A stretch of DNA of 64,000 nt. It comes from Ignavibacteriales bacterium (GTDB lineage Bacteria > Bacteroidota > Ignavibacteria > Ignavibacteriales > Ignavibacteriaceae). A program made the position numbers and the translations under genes. The stretch lies in the NCBI GenBank assembly GCA_016700155.1, contig CP065001.1:4340001-4404000 (forward strand), read 5' to 3'. Below are positions 1-9,329 of this stretch, piece after piece. How positions within the stretch are numbered: the first letter of the stretch is position 1; the number at the start of each line of letters is the position of its first letter. The notes under the pieces are model-generated. The model was not told the origin of the DNA and ran no database searches. It was given only the letters and a program-made list of their open reading frames with translations.

Positions 1-842
1 CAAATATATCCTCATATATTGAACTAGAACTGGATTTTGCTGAAGAAGACGTAAGTTTTATCTCAAAAGACATACTTGTTGAAAGAATTTCTAAAGTAAT
101 TTTTGAAATAGATAATCTTCTATCAACATTTAAATTCAATCGAACCGTTAGAGATGGTTTTAATGTTGCTATTGTTGGAGCCCCAAATGTTGGCAAGTCA
201 TCTTTACTCAATTATATCCTTAAAGAGTCAAGAGCGATTGTAAGTGAGATTCCAGGCACAACAAGAGATATTATTCGCGAAGAAGTTATTATAGATGGAC
301 AGTTGTATAGATTTTATGATACTGCTGGCTTACACAACTCAACCGATCCAATTGAACTAACGGGGATGAATTTAACTTTAAATACGGCGAAATCTTCAGA
401 TCTAGTTTTATTAGTTTCAGATAATGCCGAAGATGAGTTTCTAGATATAGGTTATTCCACACCAGACCAAAGCAATACACTAAGAATTTTGAATAAAATA
501 GATATTAAGAGACCCAATGATCACAACTTTGATGTGCTTTTGTCAGCAAAAACCGGCGAAGGAATTGATGAGTTATTTACAAGACTAAAAGAAAAAGCAT
601 TTAGTTCTAGTGGCTTTACTGAAAAAGGGGCTGTGGTATCGAATATCAGACATTATCAATGTCTAACCAAATCAAAAGACAATTTATCAAACGCTTTGGT
701 TTCAATTACTGAAGATAATAGCGGAGAGTTCATTACTCAGCACATACGTTTTGCTTTGACTAATTTGAGCGAAATTATTGGTGAAGTTACAAGTGACGAC
801 ATATTAAATAACATATTCAGGAATTTTTGTATAGGTAAATAA
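1..842 (+). CDS. mnmE: tRNA modification GTPase MnmE (5' end cut off by window)
   Basis: MnmE works with MnmG to install the (carboxymethyl)aminomethyl group on U34 of certain tRNAs. The frame is open from the first bases of the window, so only the C-terminal part (helical domain plus inserted G domain) is present. Visible are the P-loop GAPNVGKSS (about nt 177-203), the G2 Thr region PGTTRD, the G3 motif DTAGL (about nt 321-335), the G4 motif NKID (about nt 493-504) and the C-terminal CIGK, whose Cys is conserved in the family. The mnmG gene follows after 73 bp. An ATG at nt 303 lies inside the G domain and is not the start. Confidence 0.96.
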   Translation, partial: NISSYIELELDFAEEDVSFISKDILVERISKVIFEIDNLLSTFKFNRTVRDGFNVAIVGAPNVGKSSLLNYILKESRAIVSEIPGTTRDIIREEVIIDGQLYRFYDTAGLHNSTDPIELTGMNLTLNTAKSSDLVLLVSDNAEDEFLDIGYSTPDQSNTLRILNKIDIKRPNDHNFDVLLSAKTGEGIDELFTRLKEKAFSSSGFTEKGAVVSNIRHYQCLTKSKDNLSNALVSITEDNSGEFITQHIRFALTNLSEIIGEVTSDDILNNIFRNFCIGK

Positions 843-844
843 TA

Positions 845-858
845 GTTTCACGTGAAAT
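845..858. other. parS-like ParB binding site 1
   Basis: GTTTCACGTGAAAT matches the core of the bacterial centromere site parS (TGTTTCACGTGAAACA) at 13 of 14 core positions. It sits in the 73-bp gap between mnmE and mnmG, 45 bp from a second copy. Bacterial parS sites cluster near oriC, often around the mnmE-mnmG-rsmG-parAB region. Confidence 0.75.
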
Positions 859-889
859 GAGTACTAGGTCAAAAATCTGCTTAATTTTA

Positions 890-903
890 GTTTCACGTGA
901 AAC
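890..903. other. parS-like ParB binding site 2
   Basis: GTTTCACGTGAAAC is a perfect 14-of-14 match to the parS core and the palindrome extends one base pair further on each side (A...T). It lies 13 nt before the mnmG start codon, so ParB binding could also touch mnmG expression. parA and parB themselves are not in the window. Confidence 0.85.
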
Positions 904-915
904 TGAAGACATTCA

Positions 916-2793
916 ATGGAAAAGTATGATGTAATTGTAGTTGGAGCGGGTCATGCTGGAATTGAGGCTGCTTGTGCCGCTTCAATAATAGGTTGCTCGG
1001 TTGGGTTGATTACAATGGACAGAAATGCCATCGGCAGAATGTCCTGTAATCCGGCGATCGGTGGAACCGCAAAAGGTCACCTTGTTAGAGAAATTGATGC
1101 ATTAGGTGGAATGATGGGGGTTATAGCCGACCAGACCGGAATTCAATTCAGAATGTTAAACAGATCAAAAGGACCGGCAGTATGGTCTCCGCGCTGTCAA
1201 TCTGATAGAAAATTATATTCAGAGAAAGCCAAAGAAGTAATTGTCGATCATTCAAATATAACCCTAGTTGAGGATTCTGTAATAGATGTTATAGTTGAAA
1301 ATAAAAAAATTCAAGGAGTCAAAACTTTATCCGGCAAAATAATTTATTGCAGTGCTTTGATTCTTTCTTCAGGAACATTCTTAAACGGCGTAATGCATAC
1401 TGGATTGGTAGCAACTAAAGGTGGTAGATTCGGCGAACAACCATCAAGTGGAATAACAGATTCTCTTGTTCATTTAGGATTTGAAACATTTAGACTAAAA
1501 ACAGGAACTCCACCAAGGCTTGACAAACAATCAATAAACTGGCAAGTCCTTGAAGAGCAGCCAGGTGATGAGAGCCCTCAACCTTTTTCTTTTAAAACTG
1601 ATAAAAGCCTCTTCCCTTTTCGGCCGCAGGTTAGTTGTCATATAACTCACACTCATCCCGATGTCCACAAAATCCTTGAAACAGGATTTCACCAATCACC
1701 AATGTTTACCGGACTAATAAAAGGGATCGGACCAAGATACTGCCCTTCAATTGAAGATAAGATTGTTCGCTTCTCAGAAAAAACTTCGCATCAATTATTT
1801 CTTGAGCCAGAGGGTTTGGATAGTGATTTGATTTACCTAAATGGATTTTCTACTTCCCTGCCAATTGAAACTCAGCTCGAAGCTCTTCACAAAATCAAGG
1901 GACTTGAAGCAGTAAAAATGGTTCGCCCCGGTTATGCTGTCGAATATGATTTTTTTCCACCGCACCAGGTTGATCTGACGCTTGAAACAAAGTTAATTGA
2001 AGGACTCTATTTTGCCGGACAGATAAATGGAACTTCGGGATACGAGGAAGCTGCTGCGCAGGGATTAATTGCGGGTATAAATGCCGCAAATAAAATTCTA
2101 GGCAAACCTGAATTTGTTCTTAAAAGAAGTGACGCTTACATCGGTGTTTTAATAGACGATCTCGTAAACAAATCAACAGATGAACCATACCGTATGTTTA
2201 CGTCAAGAGCAGAACACAGGTTATTGTTACGTCAGGATAATGCGGATCTTCGATTGTCACGATATGGTTATGAATTAGGACTTATTGATGCTGACCAGTT
2301 TGATGAAGTAGAAGACAGAAGAAAAAAAATCTATTCAATGGTTGATTTATTTAATAATACAAAATTACTTCCGTCAAAAATAAATCCACTGCTTGAGAAT
2401 AAAGGATTGTCATTACTCGATAATTCAGAGTCTATTTCAAAATTGTGTAAGAGACCAGAATTAACTTTAAGAGAGATTCTTGAGTCAAACGGACATAGCG
2501 TCGGAAACGAAATAGGGGAATTGTTAAATGACGATCCAACACTTTCTCAAGTTGAAATTGAGCTTAAATACGAAGGATATGTAAAACGCCAGATGGAAAT
2601 GATTGAACGATTAGAAAAATATGAGCCAGTACAAATTCCTTTAAGCTTAAACTATTTGAATTTAAAAGCTCTGTCAACCGAAGGAAGAGAAAAACTTCAC
2701 AGAATAAAACCGAGATCTATCGGTCAGGCTTCACGCATACCCGGCGTTACACCTTCAGATATTTCTATATTATTGGTATATTTGAAAAACTAA
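916..2793 (+). CDS. mnmG: tRNA uridine-5-carboxymethylaminomethyl modification enzyme MnmG (GidA)
   Basis: FAD-dependent partner of MnmE in wobble-uridine modification of tRNA. The protein is 625 residues, normal for the long form of the family. The N-terminal dinucleotide-binding motif is GAGHAG at residues 10-15, followed by the family block with RMSCNPAIGG (about 36-45). Later blocks SSGTFLNG, KTGTPPRLD and YFAGQINGTSGYEEAAAQG are classic MnmG signatures, and the C-terminal MnmE-interaction domain is complete. The upstream gap carries two parS-like palindromes. The gene is followed 15 bp later by rsmG. Confidence 0.97.
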   Translation: MEKYDVIVVGAGHAGIEAACAASIIGCSVGLITMDRNAIGRMSCNPAIGGTAKGHLVREIDALGGMMGVIADQTGIQFRMLNRSKGPAVWSPRCQSDRKLYSEKAKEVIVDHSNITLVEDSVIDVIVENKKIQGVKTLSGKIIYCSALILSSGTFLNGVMHTGLVATKGGRFGEQPSSGITDSLVHLGFETFRLKTGTPPRLDKQSINWQVLEEQPGDESPQPFSFKTDKSLFPFRPQVSCHITHTHPDVHKILETGFHQSPMFTGLIKGIGPRYCPSIEDKIVRFSEKTSHQLFLEPEGLDSDLIYLNGFSTSLPIETQLEALHKIKGLEAVKMVRPGYAVEYDFFPPHQVDLTLETKLIEGLYFAGQINGTSGYEEAAAQGLIAGINAANKILGKPEFVLKRSDAYIGVLIDDLVNKSTDEPYRMFTSRAEHRLLLRQDNADLRLSRYGYELGLIDADQFDEVEDRRKKIYSMVDLFNNTKLLPSKINPLLENKGLSLLDNSESISKLCKRPELTLREILESNGHSVGNEIGELLNDDPTLSQVEIELKYEGYVKRQMEMIERLEKYEPVQIPLSLNYLNLKALSTEGREKLHRIKPRSIGQASRIPGVTPSDISILLVYLKN

Positions 2794-2808
2794 TTTAAAA
2801 GGACTTTC

Positions 2809-3492
2809 ATGATTGATATTCAGGAACAATATCTCAAAGAACTTCAATCTTTTTGCTGGGAAAATGGTTTTAATCCCGACCCAATGAAAGTAGAAAGACT
2901 TGCATTTTTCGCTGAATTAGTAGCAGAAAAAAACGAATCAGTTAACCTGGTTTCAAGAAAAGATATAGAGTCAATAATTGAAAAACATATCTTCATTTCA
3001 TCATATATCTCAAAATTTATTCCTGATAAATGCACTCGCTTTTTAGACATAGGCACAGGTGGAGGTTTTCCGGGTATTCCAATTGCAATTGTACGAAGTG
3101 ATATGCGTGGTGTTCTTGTAGATTCAACCGGGAAAAAAATTGAAGCAGTCAAAGAGTTTATCGATAAACTAAAACTAAGTAATGTTGTTGCAGAAAATGA
3201 GCGTGTTGAAAGTCCTGAGTTTGTTACAAGGTATAATGATTATTTTGATATTATAGTTAGCCGGGCAACTGTTCCTTTAATAATCCTTTTGAGATATGCT
3301 CTCCCCTTATTAAAAGAAAAGGGATTTATAATGGCGATGAAGGGCGGCGATCTTGACGATGAATACAAGAAAGCCGAACTCAAGTATAAAGCTTACATAA
3401 AAAAATCTACTACGTTTGAGTTGTTCTATCGTCCGAACAATATTCGAAATCAAAAAGGGAAAAAATTAATTCTCCTTGAGATTAATAAATGA
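2809..3492 (+). CDS. rsmG: 16S rRNA (guanine527-N7) methyltransferase RsmG (GidB)
   Basis: SAM-dependent methyltransferase for m7G527 of 16S rRNA. The 227-residue protein has the SAM-binding motif FLDIGTGGGFPGIP (about residues 78-91), the motif VNLVSRKD in the N-terminal substrate region, and the VSRATVPL block. The mnmE-mnmG-rsmG order is ancestral in many bacteria. Its TGA stop overlaps the murQ start as ATGA, so the two genes are probably translationally coupled. The parAB pair that often follows is replaced here by murQ. Confidence 0.96.
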   Translation: MIDIQEQYLKELQSFCWENGFNPDPMKVERLAFFAELVAEKNESVNLVSRKDIESIIEKHIFISSYISKFIPDKCTRFLDIGTGGGFPGIPIAIVRSDMRGVLVDSTGKKIEAVKEFIDKLKLSNVVAENERVESPEFVTRYNDYFDIIVSRATVPLIILLRYALPLLKEKGFIMAMKGGDLDDEYKKAELKYKAYIKKSTTFELFYRPNNIRNQKGKKLILLEINK

Positions 3493-4424
3493 GTTCTGAT
3501 TCAGAATCAAATTCACTTTTTGATGAAATAAAGAATCTATCGACAGAACAACGAAATCCACGATCACTTAATATTGATTCTCTTCCGGTAAGCGATATTT
3601 TAAAACTCATTAATGATGAAGATAAAATTGTTGCAACAGCTGTTGAAAAGGAACTGCCATATATTGAACAGGCAATTGAGAAAATAGTCGAGTCATTAAA
3701 AAACGGTGGAAGACTTTTATACTTTGGCGCAGGAACCAGCGGCAGATTAGGAGTTCTTGATGCAGTTGAATGTCCACCTACATTTGGAACACCTCCAGGC
3801 TTAATTGAAGGTTTTATTGCCGGCGGAAAAGAAGCAATGTTCAAGGCACAAGAAGGTGCCGAAGATTCAGAAGAACTTGGTGCTAAAGATTTAACCAATG
3901 CAAATGTTACAGAGAAAGATATTGTTTGCGGTCTTGCAGCGAGTCGAAGAACACCTTATGTGATTGGCGCAATAAAAAAAGCAAAACAAAACGGTGCAGT
4001 TACTCTGTTTGTAACTTGTAACCCAAGAAGTTCATTTAATTTTCCGGAAGTTGATATTGCAATTTGCCCTGAAGTCGGACCCGAAATCATTATGGGTTCA
4101 ACAAGGATGAAAAGCGGAACCGCTCAGAAAATGGTTTTGAACATGCTTACTACAACAGCTATGATAAGGCTTGGCAAAGTGTTTGAAAATATGATGATCG
4201 ATCTTCAACTGACAAATAAAAAATTAGTAGAACGGGCAAAAAGAATTTTGATGATAATAACAAATGCTTCCTATGAAGAAGCAGGCGATTTTCTTAAGAA
4301 GGCAAATGGAAATGTTAAGTCTGCAATTGTCATGAAAAAATGCAGCGTTGATTTTGAAAAGGCAAAAGAAGCACTATCAAAATCAGATGGTTTTGTACGA
4401 CGAGCGATTGAATTATTAAGTTGA
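3489..4424 (+). CDS. murQ: N-acetylmuramic acid 6-phosphate etherase MurQ
   Basis: Cleaves the lactyl ether of MurNAc-6-phosphate to give GlcNAc-6-phosphate during cell-wall recycling. The 311-residue protein carries the SIS phosphosugar-binding domain: GAGTSGRLG at 80-88, ECPPTFG at 94-100 (E94 aligns with a catalytic Glu of E. coli MurQ) and EGAEDS at 122-127. GSTRMKSGTAQK is the other conserved phosphosugar block. The C-terminal stretch (NVKSAIVMKK) is UBA-like, as in the family. It overlaps rsmG by 4 bp. No anmK or PTS partner lies nearby. Confidence 0.95.
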   Translation: MSSDSESNSLFDEIKNLSTEQRNPRSLNIDSLPVSDILKLINDEDKIVATAVEKELPYIEQAIEKIVESLKNGGRLLYFGAGTSGRLGVLDAVECPPTFGTPPGLIEGFIAGGKEAMFKAQEGAEDSEELGAKDLTNANVTEKDIVCGLAASRRTPYVIGAIKKAKQNGAVTLFVTCNPRSSFNFPEVDIAICPEVGPEIIMGSTRMKSGTAQKMVLNMLTTTAMIRLGKVFENMMIDLQLTNKKLVERAKRILMIITNASYEEAGDFLKKANGNVKSAIVMKKCSVDFEKAKEALSKSDGFVRRAIELLS

Positions 4425-4449
4425 TCTAAATATCCATTAAGTTTTTAAC

Positions 4450-4475
4450 GGGATTCATTCTGAAATCCCTTTCAT
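4450..4475 (+). terminator. weak hairpin after murQ
   Basis: GGGATT (4450-4455) pairs with AATCCC (4464-4469) across an 8-nt loop, followed by a T-rich but interrupted tail. It could be a weak terminator or an attenuating structure just before the PAP2 gene start at 4484. Confidence 0.35.
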
Positions 4476-4483
4476 AGTTTTAA

Positions 4484-5260
4484 ATGAAAATAAAATTATT
4501 CATTCTTATAAGCCTGTTCTGGTCATCCATTATTTTTCCGCAGGATGAACTAAAACCAAAACACGATCTCTCAAACTTCTTTAAAGTCGGCGGCGATGTT
4601 TTTACTTCTCCGGCGCATTTCAATTCAGACGATTGGATAATTCTTGGTTCAACAATAGGTTTAACAACTGCGGCATTTTTAATTGATGAAGAAATTAAAT
4701 CAATAGCTCTTTCAAATCAGAATACATTTAATGACGCAGTTTTTGAAATCGATAAATACTACCATATTGAATCTATGGCTGCCGGTATAGGCGGCTTATA
4801 CATTTATGGGTTAGCTGCAGATAATTATAAAGTAAGAAATCTTGCGCTTCGTCTTACCGAAGCAACGGTGTATGCAAGTCTTATAAATCTTACAACTAAG
4901 TTTATCCTTGGAAGAGGACGCCCTCAGATAAATGAAAGCGCAACTAACTTTGAGCTGTTCAACACAACCTGGGAATTTACATCGCTACCGTCGGGGCATT
5001 CAACACTTTCGTTTGCATACTCAACGGTACTTGCAAAAGAATACAATAATTTTTTCTGGAAATTCGGATGGTATGCCGCAGCGACAATGGTGGGGTTTGG
5101 CAGAATTTATCATAACGTTCACTGGTTTTCGGATGTGTTACTTGGCGCCGCTATTGGTTACGCTGTTGGTGAATTTGTTAATCGTCATCACACAAATAAT
5201 CCGGGACAGGGAATTCCAAACGAGGACTTCAATATTTCATTTCGCATTCTTTTAAAATAA
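4484..5260 (+). CDS. PAP2 family membrane phosphatase
   Basis: Type 2 phosphatidic-acid-phosphatase family, which dephosphorylates lipid phosphates such as undecaprenyl-PP or phosphatidate with its active site at the outer membrane face. The 258-residue protein has a signal peptide (residues 1-20) and several hydrophobic helices. All three catalytic motifs are visible: KX6RP at K139...R146-P147, PSGH at 169-172, and R207...H213...D217 (the usual Ser before the Arg is Gly). The substrate cannot be told from sequence. It lies between murQ and mfd on the same strand; mfd starts 11 bp downstream, so they may be cotranscribed. Confidence 0.9.
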   Translation: MKIKLFILISLFWSSIIFPQDELKPKHDLSNFFKVGGDVFTSPAHFNSDDWIILGSTIGLTTAAFLIDEEIKSIALSNQNTFNDAVFEIDKYYHIESMAAGIGGLYIYGLAADNYKVRNLALRLTEATVYASLINLTTKFILGRGRPQINESATNFELFNTTWEFTSLPSGHSTLSFAYSTVLAKEYNNFFWKFGWYAAATMVGFGRIYHNVHWFSDVLLGAAIGYAVGEFVNRHHTNNPGQGIPNEDFNISFRILLK

Positions 5261-5271
5261 AGTTCTACAAG

Positions 5272-8200
5272 ATGTCAGTATCAGAAAAAGTTTTCTCGCG
5301 GTTCAATAAGCTTCAACAAGTTCATAATCTTATTGAAATTATCAATAACTCAAATTCAGATATAAAAAAAATTTTTATTTCTACTTTGAGCGGATCTTCT
5401 AAGCCATTATTAATTCCGCAACTTTCAAAAGTTAATCGACCAATATTAATTCTTACCCCCGATATCAAGGAAGCTTCTGAGCTTGTAATCGAATTAACAT
5501 TGACCGGTCTTAATACATCAGCAATTGGAATATTTGAATTTACCGGTGAAGTACTTCAACAAAAACTAACGGAAATTACAAATCAAAAAAATCCTGTTGT
5601 AATATCAGGTTATGAACTTCTGAATTGTTCATTTCCTTCAGCAGAAAAAATTAAAAACAATACCACACAAATTTCTATTGGCGGTGAGCTACAATACAAC
5701 GATATCATTGAGTATTTAAATCTTCTTAACTATCAGAAAGAAAAATTTGTTGAAGCACCAGGCGATTATTCAGTCCGGGGTTCTCTAATTGATTTCTGGT
5801 CTTACAGCGAACGCAGTCCTTTACGTCTTGAGTTTGACGGAGATTTCTTAGAGTCCATCCGGTATTTCGATTCCGAAAATCAACGTTCAATTGAGCATAC
5901 TCAAAATTGTTCACTTGCCGGTTCATTTAGTTCTGATAGTACCGCAAATAATATTCTTGACAGCAACATTTTCAGCTATCTAGATAATCCGATTGTTCTT
6001 GCTTCATCTTTTGAGCTGAAAAATTTTGCGCAAAAAACTTTCAATCCATTTATTCAAAAAGAAGTTCAGGAAAACAACCTTAAAGTCGTAAATGATTCAG
6101 AAGATTTTCCTGAAATAGAGATTGATGAACAATCTCAGCAAACTTCAACTTCCATCACTACGATGAATGAATCGGAAATCGATGTTGATTCATTTAGTCC
6201 CAATGCACTCTGGATTATTGAAAATGAACTTGGAACAAGCCATGAACGTATAAACATTGGAATAACTGATCCGCCCGTTATCAATTCAAATTATGAGGTT
6301 CTTTATAGGACATTAAAAGAATATGCTGATAACAACTTTGAAATATTTATTACTTCAGAAAATGAACTTCAGTCATCACGGCTTAAAGATCTTTTGTCAG
6401 ATTATAATGAAGAACTTTCTAAGCTTATCGATGAAAACAAAGTTCATATAATTACTCTACCTCTTAAAAAAGGTTTTGTCCACAAAGAAACAAAACTTTT
6501 AATACTTTCCGATTACCAGATTTTCAACAAACCATTCAGGACAAAAGTATCATCCACAAAAAAGTTTAAGAAGTCGGGATCAAAATCATTAGCTTCGATA
6601 AAGCGCGGTGATTATGTTGTTCACGAGGATTACGGAATAGGCAAGTACGCCGGACTTGAAACAATTGCAATCGGCGAATCAAAACAGGAGTCGATGAAAA
6701 TACTTTACAACGATGGGGGAGTTGTATATGTAAATCTCAATTACCTTTCGCTTGTTAAAAAATATTCTTCGAACGAAAATCTTCAACCGACGCTTTCAAC
6801 ACTTGGTACATCTGAATGGGTTAATACCAAACATAAAGTAAAAAAGAGAATCCGTGAGGCAGCAAAAGAGCTCATAGAACTTTATGCAAAAAGAAAAGCT
6901 TCAAAAGGATTTTCATTCAGCGCAGATACAATCTGGCAGAAAGAACTTGAAGCATCGTTTTTTTATGAAGATACTCCTGACCAGGAAAAAGTTTCAACAG
7001 AAGTAAAAGAAGATATGGAAGCTGTTCATCCGATGGACAGGCTTGTTTGCGGTGATGTAGGATTTGGTAAAACAGAAATTGCAGTCCGCGCTGCGTTCAA
7101 AGCCGCACAGGAAGGGAAGCAAACGGCTGTCCTGGTTCCGACAACAATTTTAGCCGAGCAGCATTTTAATACTTTCAAAGATAGGCTTAGCCAGTTTCCG
7201 GTTAAAGTAAATGCTCTCTCAAGATTTCAAACTAAAAAAGAGCAGACTGAAATTGTTAGTGATCTTGAAGAAGGTAAAGTTGATATTGTAATCGGAACTC
7301 ACAGGCTTTTATCAAAAGATGTAAAGTTCAAAGATCTTGGTCTTCTTATCATTGATGAAGAACATCGTTTTGGAGTTACTGCAAAAGAAAAACTTCGTTC
7401 ATTAAAAATTAATGTTGATACGCTGACTTTAACGGCAACGCCAATCCCAAGGACATTAAATCTTTCTCTTCTTGGTGCGAGAGATTTATCTATCATTGCT
7501 ACACCGCCGCCGAATCGTCAGCCCATTTTTACAACTGTAGGAACATTTGATATTTTCAAAATAAAAGAATGGATATTGAATGAACTAAGAAGGAATGGTC
7601 AAGTGTACTTTGTTCACGATCGCGTTCAATCAATTGACAAACTTTCTGGTTACCTAAGTAAATATATTCCTGACATAAAAATTGCTGTCGCCCACGGTCA
7701 AATGAAACCAGCCCAGCTTGAAGAAGTTATCCACGGATTCCTCAATAAAAAATTTGATGTACTTCTTTCAACAAAAATTATTGAAAGCGGTATTGATATT
7801 CCGAATGTTAATACAATAATTGTTAATCGAGCCGACAGGTTTGGTCTTGCTGAACTTCACCAGTTAAGAGGAAGAGTTGGTCGCTCAGACAGGCAGGCTT
7901 ATGCTTATTTTATAGTTCCATCGTTATCCGGTATTTCAAAAAAATCATTAAGGCGTTTACAGGCGATTGAAGAATTTACAGATGTCGGTGCAGGTTTTAA
8001 TATTTCAATGCGCGACCTTGAAATAAGAGGCGCGGGAAATTTACTTGGTATGGAACAAACAGGGTTTGTAAATGATATCGGCTTTGATCTCTTTTTAAAA
8101 ATGATTAATGAAGCAGTTGAAGAGTTAAAGCAAAAAGAATTTAAAGAAGTTTTCAAAGAACTTCCGGCGACAGAAGAAAGATCACAGCCTAACATTGATA

Positions 8201-8676
8201 CATTTTTTAATCTTGGAATTCCGCTGGAATATATGCCGGATCAAATGGACAGGCTTAACTTTTATACTTCACTTTATTCTGTATCGAACACCGAAGAACT
8301 TGAAGAGATAAAAGAAGAAATGACAGATCGCTTTGGGGTATATCCTGAAATTGTAAAACGACTACTTCTATCAGCAGAGCTAAGGATGTATGCTTCTTAT
8401 GCATTGTTTGAGAGAGTTATAATTCAAAGAAAAAATATTTTTCTCATTCTTCCAAAGGCGGAAAAAGAAGAGTTCTATAAAACAAAATTTGTTTCGCTGA
8501 TGAATTTCATTGTTGAAAAATATTCATCCACAATAAAATTCAATCAGCAAAAAGAAGTGATGAAATTGGTTATTACAAATACATTTTCTTCACCGGAAGA
8601 ACAGCTTCAGTATTTGATTAATCTTACAAGGGAAATTGGGGCGATGTATACTATAGGAAAAATAACAGCAAATTGA
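5272..8676 (+). CDS. mfd: transcription-repair coupling factor Mfd
   Basis: ATP-dependent translocase that removes stalled RNA polymerase and recruits UvrA to lesions. The 1134-residue protein has the full architecture: UvrB-like N-terminal region, the CarD-like RNA polymerase interaction domain (KRGDYVVHEDYGIGKY, about residues 443-458), the RecG-like translocase with Walker A GDVGFGKTE (about 593-601), Walker B DEEHRFG (about 695-701; commonly DEEQRFG), motif VI region LRGRVGRS, and the TRCF C-terminal domain. A Ser/Glu-rich low-conservation stretch lies near residues 270-310. Only 11 bp separate it from the PAP2 gene. Confidence 0.97.
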   Translation: MSVSEKVFSRFNKLQQVHNLIEIINNSNSDIKKIFISTLSGSSKPLLIPQLSKVNRPILILTPDIKEASELVIELTLTGLNTSAIGIFEFTGEVLQQKLTEITNQKNPVVISGYELLNCSFPSAEKIKNNTTQISIGGELQYNDIIEYLNLLNYQKEKFVEAPGDYSVRGSLIDFWSYSERSPLRLEFDGDFLESIRYFDSENQRSIEHTQNCSLAGSFSSDSTANNILDSNIFSYLDNPIVLASSFELKNFAQKTFNPFIQKEVQENNLKVVNDSEDFPEIEIDEQSQQTSTSITTMNESEIDVDSFSPNALWIIENELGTSHERINIGITDPPVINSNYEVLYRTLKEYADNNFEIFITSENELQSSRLKDLLSDYNEELSKLIDENKVHIITLPLKKGFVHKETKLLILSDYQIFNKPFRTKVSSTKKFKKSGSKSLASIKRGDYVVHEDYGIGKYAGLETIAIGESKQESMKILYNDGGVVYVNLNYLSLVKKYSSNENLQPTLSTLGTSEWVNTKHKVKKRIREAAKELIELYAKRKASKGFSFSADTIWQKELEASFFYEDTPDQEKVSTEVKEDMEAVHPMDRLVCGDVGFGKTEIAVRAAFKAAQEGKQTAVLVPTTILAEQHFNTFKDRLSQFPVKVNALSRFQTKKEQTEIVSDLEEGKVDIVIGTHRLLSKDVKFKDLGLLIIDEEHRFGVTAKEKLRSLKINVDTLTLTATPIPRTLNLSLLGARDLSIIATPPPNRQPIFTTVGTFDIFKIKEWILNELRRNGQVYFVHDRVQSIDKLSGYLSKYIPDIKIAVAHGQMKPAQLEEVIHGFLNKKFDVLLSTKIIESGIDIPNVNTIIVNRADRFGLAELHQLRGRVGRSDRQAYAYFIVPSLSGISKKSLRRLQAIEEFTDVGAGFNISMRDLEIRGAGNLLGMEQTGFVNDIGFDLFLKMINEAVEELKQKEFKEVFKELPATEERSQPNIDTFFNLGIPLEYMPDQMDRLNFYTSLYSVSNTEELEEIKEEMTDRFGVYPEIVKRLLLSAELRMYASYALFERVIIQRKNIFLILPKAEKEEFYKTKFVSLMNFIVEKYSSTIKFNQQKEVMKLVITNTFSSPEEQLQYLINLTREIGAMYTIGKITAN

Positions 8677-8717
8677 ATTATTAGCACATTACGAAAACAA
8701 AATCTTGCGTTTGTGTC

Positions 8718-8738
8718 ATTCCAAACCTGGTTTGGAAT
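8718..8738. repeat. palindromic intergenic repeat (ATTCCRAACC family)
   Basis: ATTCCAAACC and GGTTTGGAAT form a perfect 10-bp inverted repeat around a single T, in the gap between the convergent mfd and VOC genes. The same unit with G for A (ATTCCGAACC...GGTTCGGAAT) recurs at 21001-21021. It may act as a bidirectional terminator as well as being a REP-like element. Confidence 0.7.
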
Positions 8739-8791
8739 CTCTGGTTGAATCTTAAAAGCTAATAATTCTATTCGCGTGTGAAGTAAAACTC

Positions 8792-9286
8792 TTAATCTTC
8801 ATCTTCAAGTTCTGATAATAAACCCGGTACATCAAGAGCTTTTGTTGTCATGATTATATTACCTCTCGGATCAACAGGCCATTCTTCTTCGGGTCGGTCA
8901 GCGTAAAGTTCAATTCCGTTATCATCGGGATCTCTTAAATAAACCGCTTCAGAAACTCCATGATCAGAAGCGCCTTCAATCGGATAATTTGTTTCCCACA
9001 ATCTTTTAAAAACTCTGGCGAGTTCTTTTCTGTCGGGAAGTAAAATTGCAAAATGAAAAAGTCCTGTTGTCCCTTCCGGTGCCGGTGCGCCGTCTTTACT
9101 TGACCACGTATTCAAGCCTATGTGATGATGATAACCACCCGCTGAAAGAAACACTGCCCCTTCACCATAGTATGAAGTTACAGAAAACCCAAGCAGGTCA
9201 CGATAAAATTTTAATGACTGTTCAATGTTAGAAACTTTAAGATGTATATGCCCTATTCTTGCCCGAGGATGAATTTCAAATTCCAT
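8792..9286 (-). CDS. VOC family protein, catechol 2,3-dioxygenase-like
   Basis: Vicinal-oxygen-chelate fold protein of 164 residues. The first module begins IGHIHLKVSNIEQSLKFYRD with a candidate metal-ligand His; a second His lies in the GLFHFAIL strand and a Glu in GIELYADRP. The text GVSEAVYLRDPDDNGIELY closely resembles CatE/YfiE-type extradiol dioxygenases, but the protein is shorter than the two-module enzymes and the substrate is unknown. It could equally be a glyoxalase-like isomerase. It lies downstream of trpF on the same strand with a 43-bp gap. Confidence 0.8.
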   Translation of the reverse strand: MEFEIHPRARIGHIHLKVSNIEQSLKFYRDLLGFSVTSYYGEGAVFLSAGGYHHHIGLNTWSSKDGAPAPEGTTGLFHFAILLPDRKELARVFKRLWETNYPIEGASDHGVSEAVYLRDPDDNGIELYADRPEEEWPVDPRGNIIMTTKALDVPGLLSELEDED

Positions 9287-9329
9287 AAAATGTTTTCCGG
9301 TTTATTTTTTGTTAAAAACTTGTTTCAAT

